Of a stretch of DNA of 64,000 nucleotides, positions 56,083 through 64,000 are shown one piece after another (the first letter of the stretch is position 1; each line of letters begins with the position of its first letter). The notes beneath the pieces are model-generated. The model did not search any database, was not told where the DNA came from, and was given only the letters and a program-made list of their open reading frames with translations. The translations under genes and the position numbers were made by a program. This stretch comes from Cupriavidus sp. BIS7 (GTDB lineage: Bacteria; Pseudomonadota; Gammaproteobacteria; Burkholderiales; Burkholderiaceae): assembly GCF_000292345.1 (NCBI RefSeq), contig NZ_ALOU01000019.1, forward strand, positions 301,752 to 365,751. The letters run 5' to 3'.

Positions 56083-56546
56083 CAGGGTCGCTGGATCGTC
56101 GGAGGGCGGATGCTCTAGGGGTGTCTTGTGGACACGTGGCAGCCTCCCCGAAAAAACGAAAGGCGCGAGTCTACCGTGACTTTTTCGGCGATTCGAGGTG
56201 CGCACCAAATAAAGTCGCCAGGCGTGCCGATTACGCCCTCAAAGTGGCGTGGCAGGCATAAGAAGCAGGGTTGTCTACGGGTTCCCCCTGAGGGATTCGT
56301 GCGTTGCACAGGATCAACATGAATGCCGGAAAAAGCCGGCATGAAGGCCGCGCATGACGCCGTTTCCATGGTCGAAAAATGAAATTGAACGACCGTGCTA
56401 TTTTGTGTATGCTTGATTCGCTTTCGAGCCAGATGGCTTGTGTGGCAAGGGATTGCGGGGCATAACACGACCAACCCGCGATTCTGGCAGTACCTTCATT
56501 CGAGAATTCGAATCCCGAGACAACTTCAGATACCAAAGGAACGCGT
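56083..56546. other. Intergenic region between divergent permease and fatty-acid genes
   Basis: 464 bases without a supported gene. It holds the promoter of the fatty-acid block (56385-56413) and a hairpin at 56323-56342 with arms ATGCCGG and CCGGCAT and a 6-base loop but no T-run. Other open frames here are short and low in GC and look non-coding. Confidence 0.6.
56385..56413 (+). promoter_or_regulatory. Candidate sigma-70 promoter of the fatty-acid degradation block
   Basis: TTGAAC at 56385-56390 and TATGCT at 56408-56413 match the -35 and -10 hexamers at 4 of 6 positions each, separated by exactly 17 bases. They lie about 135 bases upstream of the 3-hydroxyacyl-CoA dehydrogenase start. 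Activity is inferred from the match alone. Confidence 0.45.
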
Positions 56547-58628
56547 ATGACAGCGCAGTATCAGGTTCAAGACGGCGTAGCCGTCATTACGCTCGACAAT
56601 CCCCCCGTTAACGGCCTCGGTCACAGCACCCGCCTGGGCATCGTCGAAGGCTTGACCCGTGCGCTGGATGACGCGGCTGTCAAGGCAGTGGTCATTACCG
56701 GCGCCGGCAAGGCTTTCTCGGGCGGCGCCGATATCCGTGAATTCAATACGCCCAAGGCCACGCAGGAGCCGACGCTGCATTCGGTGATCCGCGCGCTGGA
56801 GGCTTCGACCAAACCGGTCGTCGCGGCGATCCACTCGGTCGCCATGGGCGGCGGCCTGGAACTGGCCCTTGGTTGTAACTACCGCGTGGCCGCAAAGGGC
56901 GCGCAGATCGCGCTGCCCGAAGTCAAGCTCGGCCTGCTGCCGGGCGCCGGCGGCACGCAACGCCTGCCGCGCGTGATTGGCCTGGAACACGCGCTGAACA
57001 TGATCGTGTCCGGCACCGCAATTCCCTCGGAGAAGTTTGCCGGCTCGAAGCTGTTTGACGAGATCGTCGACGGTGACGTGCTGCCCGCCGCTGTCAAGTT
57101 CGCCCAGGGCGTGGCCGCCGCGCCGGGCCCGTACCCGAAGGTGCGTGACCTGAAGGTGCGCCACGAGAACGCCGAGGGCTTCCTGGCATTCGCGCGCAAT
57201 ACCGTGGCTGCAGTGGCCAAGAATTTCCCGGCGCCCGCCAAGTGCGTGGATGCGGTGGCGGCTTCGCTGAAGTCGTTCGAAGCAGGCCTGAAGGAAGAGC
57301 GCGACGGCTTCATGTACCTGGTTGGCACGCCGGAATCACGCGCGCTGCGCCACGCGTTCTTCGGTGAGCGCGCCGCCAGCAAGATCCCGGACGTGCCCGA
57401 AGGCACCCCGGTGCGCAAGATCGAGCGCGTTGCCGTGATCGGCGCAGGCACCATGGGCGGCGGCATCACCATGAACTTCCTGAACGCCGGCATCCCCGTG
57501 ACGATGCTGGAAATGAAGCAGGAAGCGCTGGATCGCGGCGTGGCCACGATCCGCAAGAACTACGAGAACAGCGCCAAGAAGGGCAAGCTGACGCAGGAGA
57601 AGGTCGAGCAGCGTATGGGCCTGCTGACCACCACCATGTCCTATGAGGACATCGGGAATGCCGACCTCGTGATCGAGGCCGTGTTCGAGGAAATGGGCGT
57701 CAAGGAAACCGTCTTCAAGAAGCTGGACGAAGTGATGAAGGACGGCGCGATTCTGGCGTCCAACACCTCCACGCTCGACGTCAACAAGATTGCCTCCTTC
57801 ACGCGTCGTCCGCAGGACGTGGTCGGCATGCACTTCTTCAGCCCGGCAAACGTGATGAAGCTGCTGGAAGTGGTGCGCGGCGAGAAGACCGGCAAGGATG
57901 TGCTGGCCACCGTCATGCAGATCGGCAAGAAGATCAAGAAGACGGCCGTGGTCTCGGGCGTTTGCGACGGCTTCATCGGCAACCGCATGATCGAGCAGTA
58001 CAGCCGCCAGGCCGGTTACCTGCTCGACGAAGGCGCGCTGCCCGAGCAGGTGGACAAGGCCATCGAAAAGTTCGGCTTCGCGATGGGCCCGTTCCGCATG
58101 GGCGACCTGGCCGGCAACGACATCGGCTGGGCCATCCGCAAGCGCCGCGCGGTGGACAAGCCGGACATCCAGTACTCGAAGACCGCCGACAAGCTCTGCG
58201 AAATCGGCCGTTTCGGCCAGAAGACGGGCGCCGGCTGGTACGACTACAAGGCCGGTGACCGCAAGCCTTACCCGAACCAGCAGGTCAACGACATGATCGT
58301 CGAGCACTCGAAGGAGCTCGGTATCACGCGCCGCAAGATCTCGGACGAGGAAATCGTCGAGCGTCTGGTGTTCGCGCTGGTGAACGAGGGCGCGAAGATC
58401 CTGGAAGAGGGCATTGCCTCGAAGGCATCGGACATCGACATGGTCTACCTGACCGGCTACGGCTTCCCGCTGTTCCGCGGTGGCCCGATGCTGTATGCAG
58501 ACCAGGTTGGCCTGTACAACGTGGCCCAGTCCATGAAGCGCTACGCCAAGGGTTACCACGGCGAAGCGTGGCAGGTGGCCCCGCTGCTGCAGAAGCTGGC
58601 CGACGAGGGCAAGGGCTTCAACGGCTAA
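56547..58628 (+). CDS. Bifunctional enoyl-CoA hydratase / 3-hydroxyacyl-CoA dehydrogenase (FadB/FadJ-like)
   Basis: 693 residues carrying two beta-oxidation steps. Residues 1-190 are a crotonase domain with GGADIREFN, GGGLELALGCNYRVA and LLPGAGGTQRLPR (oxyanion and Glu positions). From about 290 a NAD-binding domain starts with VAVIGAGTMGGGITM, then SNTSTLDVNKIA, HFFSPANVMKLLEVV and the C-terminal dehydrogenase domain (FGFAMGPFRMGDLAG, GYGFPLFRGGPM). AAAGGAA precedes ATG 56547. It is first of the block and fits with the thiolase 771 bases downstream. FadB needs a separate thiolase for the last step, as here. Confidence 0.95.
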   Translation: MTAQYQVQDGVAVITLDNPPVNGLGHSTRLGIVEGLTRALDDAAVKAVVITGAGKAFSGGADIREFNTPKATQEPTLHSVIRALEASTKPVVAAIHSVAMGGGLELALGCNYRVAAKGAQIALPEVKLGLLPGAGGTQRLPRVIGLEHALNMIVSGTAIPSEKFAGSKLFDEIVDGDVLPAAVKFAQGVAAAPGPYPKVRDLKVRHENAEGFLAFARNTVAAVAKNFPAPAKCVDAVAASLKSFEAGLKEERDGFMYLVGTPESRALRHAFFGERAASKIPDVPEGTPVRKIERVAVIGAGTMGGGITMNFLNAGIPVTMLEMKQEALDRGVATIRKNYENSAKKGKLTQEKVEQRMGLLTTTMSYEDIGNADLVIEAVFEEMGVKETVFKKLDEVMKDGAILASNTSTLDVNKIASFTRRPQDVVGMHFFSPANVMKLLEVVRGEKTGKDVLATVMQIGKKIKKTAVVSGVCDGFIGNRMIEQYSRQAGYLLDEGALPEQVDKAIEKFGFAMGPFRMGDLAGNDIGWAIRKRRAVDKPDIQYSKTADKLCEIGRFGQKTGAGWYDYKAGDRKPYPNQQVNDMIVEHSKELGITRRKISDEEIVERLVFALVNEGAKILEEGIASKASDIDMVYLTGYGFPLFRGGPMLYADQVGLYNVAQSMKRYAKGYHGEAWQVAPLLQKLADEGKGFNG

Positions 58629-58664
58629 GACATCCTGGCGTGATTCGAAAGGGGTAACGGGACC

Positions 58665-59330
58665 ATGGCCTACGGCGCGCAGGATTGCCTGCTGGTGATC
58701 GATGTTCAGTATGACTTCATGCCGGGCGGTGCGCTGGCCGTGCCGCATGGCGACGAGGTTGTACCCGTGATCAACCGGCTGGCACAGGCATTCGAGCATG
58801 TGGTGCTGACGCAGGACTGGCATCCCGCCGGCCACGCGTCGTTCGCCACAAGCCATGTCGGCGCGGCGCCGTACCAGACCATCATGCTGCCGTATGGCGA
58901 GCAGGTGCTGTGGCCGGACCACTGCGTGCAGGAAACCCGGGGCGCCGCGCTGCATGCGGACCTGCGAATCCCGCACGCGCGCATGGTGATCCGCAAGGGC
59001 CACCATGCCAGCGTGGACAGCTACAGCGCTTTCCTGGAAGCGGACCGCACGACAAGGACCGGGCTGGCAGGGTATCTGCGCGAGCACGGCGTCAGGCGGG
59101 TGGTCTGCGTCGGGCTGGCAACGGACTACTGCGTGGCCTGGAGCGCGCTCGATGCGCGTGCGGCAGGTTTCGATGCGGTCGTCGTGGAAGATGCATGCCG
59201 TGCGATCGACCTGAACGGGTCGCTTGCGCTGGCATGGCAGGACCTGGCCGAGGCCGGTGTCCGGCGCACGACGTCCGACGAACTGCTGTCCGGTGCCGGT
59301 ACACAGAATCCGTGGCTCCCTGAATCCTGA
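58665..59330 (+). CDS. pncA: Nicotinamidase
   Basis: Hydrolyses nicotinamide to nicotinic acid for NAD recycling. 221 residues of the isochorismatase-like fold. The triad is Asp13 (VIDVQYDF), Lys111 (IRKGHH) and Cys156 (ATDYCV); the metal ligands Asp51, His53 and His57 lie in TQDWHPAGHASF, the usual PncA pattern. AAGGGG precedes the start. It sits inside the fatty-acid block, 36 bases after the dehydrogenase and 69 before the thiolase, so it is probably co-transcribed with a pathway it has no direct link to other than NAD demand. Confidence 0.94.
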   Translation: MAYGAQDCLLVIDVQYDFMPGGALAVPHGDEVVPVINRLAQAFEHVVLTQDWHPAGHASFATSHVGAAPYQTIMLPYGEQVLWPDHCVQETRGAALHADLRIPHARMVIRKGHHASVDSYSAFLEADRTTRTGLAGYLREHGVRRVVCVGLATDYCVAWSALDARAAGFDAVVVEDACRAIDLNGSLALAWQDLAEAGVRRTTSDELLSGAGTQNPWLPES

Positions 59331-59399
59331 AACATCACGCCGAACAAACCGAATATTTCTCGCAAGTTTGCAAGACACCAAGATACCGAGGAGCAACAC

Positions 59400-60578
59400 A
59401 TGAACGAGGCAGTCATCGTATCCACGGCGCGTACCGCGCTGGCCAAGAGCTGGAAGGGCGCTTTCAACATGACCCACGGCGCCACCCTGGGCGGCCATGC
59501 CGTCCAGCACGCCATCGCCCGCGCCAAGATCGAAGCCGGTGAAGTGGAAGACGTGCTGATGGGCTGTGCCAACCCCGAAGGCGCCACCGGCGCCAACATC
59601 GCGCGCCAGATCGCCCTGCGCGCCGGCTGCCCGGTGACCGTGCCTGGCGCCACCGTGAACCGTTTCTGCTCGTCTGGCCTGCAGACCATCGCCATGGCCG
59701 CGCAGCGCGTGATCGCCGATGAAGGCGATATTTTCGTGGCAGGCGGCGTGGAATCGATCTCGTGCGTGCAGCAGGAGATGAACCGCCACATGGTCCAGGA
59801 AAGCTGGCTGACCAAGAACAAGCCGGAAATCTACTGGAGCATGCTGCAGACCGCCGAGAACGTGGCCAAGCGCTACAACATCGCGAAGGAGCGCCAGGAC
59901 GAATACGGCGTGCAGAGCCAGCTGCGTGCCGCAGCCGCGCTGGAAGCCGGCAAGTTCAAGGACGAGATCGTACCGATGACGGTTCTCGCGGGCGTGGCCG
60001 ACAAGGCCACCGGCCAGCTGTTGACCAAGGAAGTCACGATCGACGCCGATGAAGGCATTCGTGCCGACACCACGCTGGAAGGCGTGTCGAAGATCCGCAC
60101 GGCAATGCCCGGCGGCGTGATCACGGCTGGCAATGCGTCGCAATTCTCGGACGGCGCCTCGGCTGCCGTGGTGATGAATGCGCGTGTGGCGGCGGCCAAG
60201 GGCCTGCAGCCGCTCGGCGTGTTCCGCGGCTTTGCCGTAGCCGGCTGCGAGCCCGATGAAATGGGTATCGGCCCGGTGTTCGCGGTGCCGAAGCTGCTCA
60301 AGAAGGCCGGCCTGAAGGTTGACGACATCGGCCTGTGGGAACTGAACGAGGCGTTCGCCGTGCAGGTGCTGTACTGCGCCGACAAGCTCGGCATCCCGAT
60401 GGATCGCCTGAACGTCAACGGCGGCGCAATCGCCGTGGGTCACCCGTACGGTGTGTCGGGCGCTCGCCTGGTCGGCCACGCGCTGATCGAAGGCAAGCGC
60501 CGCGGCGTCAAGTACGTCGTGGTGACGATGTGCATCGGCGGCGGCCAGGGTGCCGCCGGCCTGTTCGAGGTGCTGTAA
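59400..60578 (+). CDS. Acetyl-CoA C-acyltransferase (thiolase, FadA-like)
   Basis: Last step of beta-oxidation: cleaves 3-ketoacyl-CoA. 392 residues with all thiolase landmarks: nucleophile Cys90 in [18 protein letters not shown] with the Asn-Glu-Ala-Phe signature, [18 protein letters not shown] with the His, and the second catalytic Cys in [21 protein letters not shown] lies just ahead of ATG 59400. Works with the FadB/J-like protein upstream. Confidence 0.96.
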   Translation: MNEAVIVSTARTALAKSWKGAFNMTHGATLGGHAVQHAIARAKIEAGEVEDVLMGCANPEGATGANIARQIALRAGCPVTVPGATVNRFCSSGLQTIAMAAQRVIADEGDIFVAGGVESISCVQQEMNRHMVQESWLTKNKPEIYWSMLQTAENVAKRYNIAKERQDEYGVQSQLRAAAALEAGKFKDEIVPMTVLAGVADKATGQLLTKEVTIDADEGIRADTTLEGVSKIRTAMPGGVITAGNASQFSDGASAAVVMNARVAAAKGLQPLGVFRGFAVAGCEPDEMGIGPVFAVPKLLKKAGLKVDDIGLWELNEAFAVQVLYCADKLGIPMDRLNVNGGAIAVGHPYGVSGARLVGHALIEGKRRGVKYVVVTMCIGGGQGAAGLFEVL

Positions 60579-60604
60579 GGCTTCGTTTCCCCTCTGTGTG
60601 ATCT

Positions 60605-60631
60605 CCCCTCTCCCGCGTTGCGGGAGAGGGG
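60605..60631. repeat. REP-like palindrome, copy 1
   Basis: CCCCTCTCCCG (60605-60615) and CGGGAGAGGGG (60621-60631) form an 11-bp stem; a GGGGGAGAGGG flank follows. It lies just after the thiolase stop codon. Confidence 0.8.
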
Positions 60632-60699
60632 CCGGGGGAGAGGGCAAGCGCATCCATTTGCCACCGCGGCAATTTGAACCGCGTTTCCTTCTCCCCCAA

Positions 60700-60726
60700 C
60701 CCCTCTCCCGCTGAGCGGGAGAGGGG
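60700..60726. repeat. REP-like palindrome, copy 2 (inverted to copy 1)
   Basis: CCCCTCTCCCGC (60700-60711), loop TGA, GCGGGAGAGGGG (60715-60726). Its reverse complement including the flank TTCTCCCCC lines up with copy 1, so the two copies are in inverted orientation, as in paired REP (BIME-like) elements. It lies 68 bases upstream of the acyl-CoA dehydrogenase start. Confidence 0.8.
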
Positions 60727-60793
60727 AGCCTTTCCCTCATGCATATCGAAGGCCATTGCCTGCCCTTCGTTTCAGCCCGGAGCCTTGCATTCC

Positions 60794-62653
60794 ATGTCGC
60801 TGATTCTTTCCCGTCGTGACCTCAACTTCGTTCTGTACGAATGGCTCAATGCCGAGGACCTGACGCAGATTCCCCGTTTTTCCGATCACTCCCGCGAGAC
60901 CTTCGACGCTGCGCTCGATACTTGCGAGAAAATCGCCACCGACCTGTTCGCCCCCCACAACAAGAAGAGCGACGCCCAGGAGCCGCATTTCGATGGCGAG
61001 ACGGTCACGATCATCCCCGAAGTCAAGACCGCGCTGAAGGCGTTCTGCGAAGCCGGCCTGATGGCCGCCGGCCAGGACTACGAGTACGGCGGCATGCAAC
61101 TGCCCGTTACGCTGGAGAAGGCCGCATTCGCGTACTTCAAGGCCGCAAACGTGGGGACGAGTTCATACCCGTTCCTGACCATCGGCAACTCGAACCTGTT
61201 GCTCACGCACGGTACGCCGGCGCAGATCGACACGTTCGTGCGTCCGGAACTGGAAGGCCGCTTCTTCGGCACGATGTGCCTGTCCGAGCCGCAGGCCGGG
61301 TCGTCACTGTCGGACATCACCACGCGCGCCGATTACGAGGGCGAATCCCCGCTGGGCCAGCAATATCGCCTGCGCGGCAACAAGATGTGGATCTCCGCGG
61401 GCGAGCACGAACTGTCGGACAACATCGTCCACCTGGTGCTGGCCAAGATCCCCGGCCCGGACGGCAAGCTGATCCCTGGCGTGAAGGGGATTTCGCTGTT
61501 CATCGTGCCGAAATTCCTTGTCAACGAGGACGGATCGCTGGGCGAGCACAACGACGTCGTGCTGGCTGGTTTGAACCACAAGATGGGCTATCGCGGCACC
61601 ACTAATTGCCTGCTGAACTTCGGCGAAGGCATGAAGTACCGGCCGAATGGCAAGGCCGGCGCGATCGGCTATCTGGTTGGCGAGCCGCACAAGGGCCTGG
61701 CCTGCATGTTCCACATGATGAACGAGGCGCGCATCGGCGTGGGCCTTGGTGCGGTGGCGCTCGGCTATACCGGCTACCTGCACGCGCTGGACTACGCGCG
61801 CAACCGTCCGCAGGGGCGCCCCGTCGGCCCGCAGGGCAAGGACCCGGCCAGCCCGCAGGTGAAGCTCGTCGAGCACGCCGACGTGCGGCGCATGCTGCTG
61901 GCGCAGAAGAGCTACGTCGAAGGTGGGCTTGCACTGAACCTCTACTGCGCGCGGCTGGTTGACGATGAGCACGCGGCCAAGGCGGCTGGCGATGCTGACC
62001 GGCATCGTGAACTGTCGCTGCTGCTGGACATCCTCACGCCGATCGCCAAGAGCTGGCCTTCGCAGTGGTGCCTCGAAGCGAACAACCTGGCCATTCAGGT
62101 CCACGGCGGTTACGGCTACACGCGCGAGTACAACGTCGAACAGTTCTATCGCGACAACCGTCTGAATCCGATCCATGAAGGCACGCACGGTATCCAGGGT
62201 CTGGACCTGCTGGGCCGCAAGGTGGTGATGCAGGATGGCGCTGCGTTCCAGTTGCTGGCCAGGCGCGTGGCGGCCACCTGCGGTCGTGCGGCTGCCAGCG
62301 GTGACAAGGTGCTCGGCGAACAGGCCCGTGCGCTGGGCGCCGCGGCCGCACGGCTGGCCGAAGTCACGCGCACGCTGTGGTCGGCAGGGGATACAAACGT
62401 GACGCTGGCCAATGCGTCGGTCTATCTCGAAGCATTTGGCCATGTTGTCGTGACGTGGATCTGGCTCGAGCAGGCGCTGGTGGCGCATGCCGCGCTGGCT
62501 GGTGCGAACGGCGAGGATGCCGACTTCTATCGCGGCAAGCTTGCGGCGGCGGCGTATTTCTTCCGGTTCGAACTGCCGAAGGTGTATCCGCAACTGGACT
62601 TGCTGGCATCGCTCGACCGCACGACCCTCGACATGCAGGACGCCTGGTTCTGA
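60794..62653 (+). CDS. Acyl-CoA dehydrogenase (AcdA/DmdC-like, C-terminal extension)
   Basis: FAD-dependent dehydrogenase that starts beta-oxidation of an acyl-CoA. 619 residues; the extra C-terminal region (from about 480) is of the kind seen in 600-residue dehydrogenases such as DmdC. Blocks: CLSEPQAGSSLSDITTRA, MNEARIGVGLGAVALGYTG, IQVHGGYGYTREYNVEQFYRD-type (here given in part: VHGGYGYTRE) and EGTHGIQGLDLLGRKVV with the expected catalytic Glu. ATG 60794 is chosen since the open frame extending to 60674 reads through the REP element. The gene follows the thiolase by 215 bases. Confidence 0.94.
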   Translation: MSLILSRRDLNFVLYEWLNAEDLTQIPRFSDHSRETFDAALDTCEKIATDLFAPHNKKSDAQEPHFDGETVTIIPEVKTALKAFCEAGLMAAGQDYEYGGMQLPVTLEKAAFAYFKAANVGTSSYPFLTIGNSNLLLTHGTPAQIDTFVRPELEGRFFGTMCLSEPQAGSSLSDITTRADYEGESPLGQQYRLRGNKMWISAGEHELSDNIVHLVLAKIPGPDGKLIPGVKGISLFIVPKFLVNEDGSLGEHNDVVLAGLNHKMGYRGTTNCLLNFGEGMKYRPNGKAGAIGYLVGEPHKGLACMFHMMNEARIGVGLGAVALGYTGYLHALDYARNRPQGRPVGPQGKDPASPQVKLVEHADVRRMLLAQKSYVEGGLALNLYCARLVDDEHAAKAAGDADRHRELSLLLDILTPIAKSWPSQWCLEANNLAIQVHGGYGYTREYNVEQFYRDNRLNPIHEGTHGIQGLDLLGRKVVMQDGAAFQLLARRVAATCGRAAASGDKVLGEQARALGAAAARLAEVTRTLWSAGDTNVTLANASVYLEAFGHVVVTWIWLEQALVAHAALAGANGEDADFYRGKLAAAAYFFRFELPKVYPQLDLLASLDRTTLDMQDAWF

Positions 62654-62701
62654 CCGGCCAGCGTCGACAAGAAAGAAACACGAAAGAAACAGGAGACATT
62701 C

Positions 62702-63484
62702 ATGAGAACCATCCAGCAATTGTTCGACCTCAAGGGCCGTACAGCGCTGATCACTGGCGGCTCGCGCGGTCTGGGGCTGCAGATCGCCGAGGCACTGGGC
62801 GAGCAGGGCGCCCGCGTGGTGCTGTCGGCGCGCAAGGCCGATGAACTGCAGGCCGCGCAGGAACACCTGCGGGCACGTGGCATTGCGGCCGATTGGATTG
62901 CCGCCGACGGCTCGCGGGACGAAGAGATCGCGCGCCTTGCCGACGAGGCGATTGCGAAGCTCGGTCATGTCGACATCCTCGTCAACAACGCCGGGGCAAC
63001 CTGGGGCGCTCCGGCCGAGGATCACCCGATCGAGGCCTGGGACAAGGTGATGAACCTGAACATCCGCGGGCTGTTCCTGCTGTCGCAGCGGATCGGCAAG
63101 CTGTCGATGATCCCGCGCCGTCATGGCCGCATCATCAACGTGGCGTCTATCGCCGGTCTGGCCGGCAACCCGCCGGGATCGATGGACACGATTGCCTACA
63201 ACACCTCGAAGGGCGCCGTGATCAACTTCACGCGTACGCTGGCGGCCGAATGGGGCGAGCACAACATCACGGTCAACGCACTGGCCCCGGGCTTCTTTCC
63301 GTCGAAGATGACCAAGGGCTCGCTGGACCGCATTGGCGTGGACAAGATGTGCGAAGGCGTGCCGCTGCACCGCCTCGGCGATGACGAGGACCTGAAAGGC
63401 GCTGCGCTGCTGTTCGCGTCGGATGCCGGCAAGCACATCACGGGTCAGATCCTGGCGGTGGATGGCGGCGTCAGCGCGGTCTGA
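62702..63484 (+). CDS. Short-chain dehydrogenase/reductase
   Basis: 260-residue NAD(P)-dependent oxidoreductase of the classical SDR family. The cofactor loop TGGSRGLG is at 18-25, NNAGAT at 95-100, and the catalytic Ser149, Tyr166 and Lys170 lie in NVASIAG and YNTSKGA. Acceptance loop APGFFPSKM follows. The end is a typical SDR C-terminus, LAVDGGVSAV. AGGAGA precedes the start. It lies 48 bases after the acyl-CoA dehydrogenase and probably acts in the same pathway or in a related beta-ketoacyl reduction. Confidence 0.94.
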   Translation: MRTIQQLFDLKGRTALITGGSRGLGLQIAEALGEQGARVVLSARKADELQAAQEHLRARGIAADWIAADGSRDEEIARLADEAIAKLGHVDILVNNAGATWGAPAEDHPIEAWDKVMNLNIRGLFLLSQRIGKLSMIPRRHGRIINVASIAGLAGNPPGSMDTIAYNTSKGAVINFTRTLAAEWGEHNITVNALAPGFFPSKMTKGSLDRIGVDKMCEGVPLHRLGDDEDLKGAALLFASDAGKHITGQILAVDGGVSAV

Positions 63485-63497
63485 TTGCTTTTGATTT

Positions 63498-63529
63498 GCT
63501 CCCCTCTCCCGTAAATGGGAGAGGGGAGC
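63498..63529. repeat. REP-like palindrome, copy 3
   Basis: GCTCCCCTCTCCC (63498-63510) and GGGAGAGGGGAGC (63517-63529) form a 13-bp stem with a 6-base loop. It shares the CCCCTCTCCC core with copies 1 and 2 and lies 13 bases after the SDR stop codon. Confidence 0.78.
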
Positions 63530-63576
63530 GGACACAAAGCGCATAATCACGCCACGGTTTTTCCTACGCCCCCACC

Positions 63577-64000
63577 ATGACGCAACGCCAACTTAGCATC
63601 CCATTCCTCGCCGACCTCGGCGTACTCTGCAACTACATGGAAGGCGGCCGCAGCGAGATCGAACTCGACCTGCAGGAGCGCCACCAGAACAGCTGGGACA
63701 TGGCCCATGGCGGCGTGATCATGACCCTGCTGGACGTGGCCATGGCAATCGCCGGACGCTCGGCGGATGCCGAAGGCCGCGGCGTGGTCACCATTGAAAT
63801 GAAGACGAGCTTCATGGCGCCCGGGCGGGGCAAGCTGACCGCGCGTGGCCAGACCGTGCATCGCACTTCGACGATGGTCTTCTGCGAGGGAGAAATCGTC
63901 GATGCCGACGGCAAGATCGTGTCGAAATCGTCCGGCACATTCAAGTACATCAAGCGCATACCGCCGAAACGGGAAACCGGTGCGGCCGATTCGGGCGCGG
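63577..64000 (+). CDS. PaaI-family thioesterase, 3' end outside window
   Basis: Hotdog-fold acyl-CoA thioesterase. About 141 residues are visible from ATG 63577 without a stop. The conserved HGGVIMTLLDVAMAIAGRS, with the catalytic region Asp, and VVTIEMKTSFMAPGRGKL are typical of PaaI/YbgC-like enzymes; the end (KYIKRIPPKRE) suggests that only a short tail is missing. It continues the fatty-acid block and may remove acyl groups from CoA when they accumulate. Confidence 0.88.
   Translation, partial: MTQRQLSIPFLADLGVLCNYMEGGRSEIELDLQERHQNSWDMAHGGVIMTLLDVAMAIAGRSADAEGRGVVTIEMKTSFMAPGRGKLTARGQTVHRTSTMVFCEGEIVDADGKIVSKSSGTFKYIKRIPPKRETGAADSGA

Noticed and set aside
57336..60740. Minus-strand frame of 1134 codons over the fatty-acid genes
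   Set aside because: Spans four unrelated plus-strand genes and the REP element and is a composition shadow; it has no domain.
61304..63550. Minus-strand frame of 748 codons across the acyl-CoA dehydrogenase and SDR
   Set aside because: Shadow of two clear plus-strand genes.
1..64000. CRISPR arrays, tRNA or rRNA genes, insertion sequences
   Set aside because: No regular spaced repeats, cloverleaf, rRNA segment or transposase frame was noticed; repeats found are palindromes at gene ends or short direct repeats.

Overview
The window looks like a chromosomal stretch from a GC-rich betaproteobacterium of the Burkholderiaceae, most likely Cupriavidus or a close relative. The evidence is the high GC content, the run purL - parvulin PPIase - bolA - yciB - msrB - selO, and the closeness of the housekeeping proteins to that group. 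The genus is inferred. No rRNA, tRNA, CRISPR array, transposase or phage gene was seen.

Left flank (1-6326): the 5' part of pgi (runs off the left end), the bifunctional NAD(P)H-hydrate repair enzyme nnr, an orphan TRAP-type solute-binding protein, an amidase, and an Sfp/EntD-type phosphopantetheinyl transferase that points at the next block.

Centre (6351-35983): a yersiniabactin-type siderophore locus. Nine minus-strand genes run from 33996 down to 6351 as one apparent operon: FyuA-like receptor, two YbtP/YbtQ-like ABC exporter-fold proteins, the HMWP2-like NRPS, a YbtX-like MFS protein, the 3237-residue HMWP1-like PKS/NRPS, the thiazolinyl imide reductase, a type II thioesterase, and one protein that fuses a salicyl-AMP ligase (YbtE-like) to a salicylate synthase (YbtS-like). 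Six of the eight junctions overlap (five by 4 nt, one by 7 nt). A divergent YbtA-like AraC regulator starts at a Fur-box-like site shared with the receptor promoter. A stand-alone methyltransferase lies beside the regulator. Together the genes could make salicylate, activate it, build a phenolate-thiazoline-malonyl-thiazoline chain, take the ferric complex up and sense iron.

Right of the locus (36215-45498) are a MarR-like regulator, purL, a small unknown ORF and the conserved group ppiC-like, bolA, yciB, msrB and selO. From 45903 to 52779 an acyl-CoA ligase precedes a branched-chain-amino-acid-type ABC importer (binding protein, two permeases, two ATPases). The two ATPases carry matching defects that would fall in the same composite ATP site. 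From 52801 to 54521 is a small accessory island: a Tlde1-like L,D-transpeptidase-fold protein with an overlapping three-helix membrane partner, then two small membrane proteins on the opposite strand. From 54598 to the right end come a LysP-like amino acid permease and a fatty-acid degradation block (FadB/J-like enzyme, nicotinamidase, thiolase, acyl-CoA dehydrogenase, SDR, PaaI-like thioesterase cut by the window end), interspersed with three copies of a REP-like palindrome.
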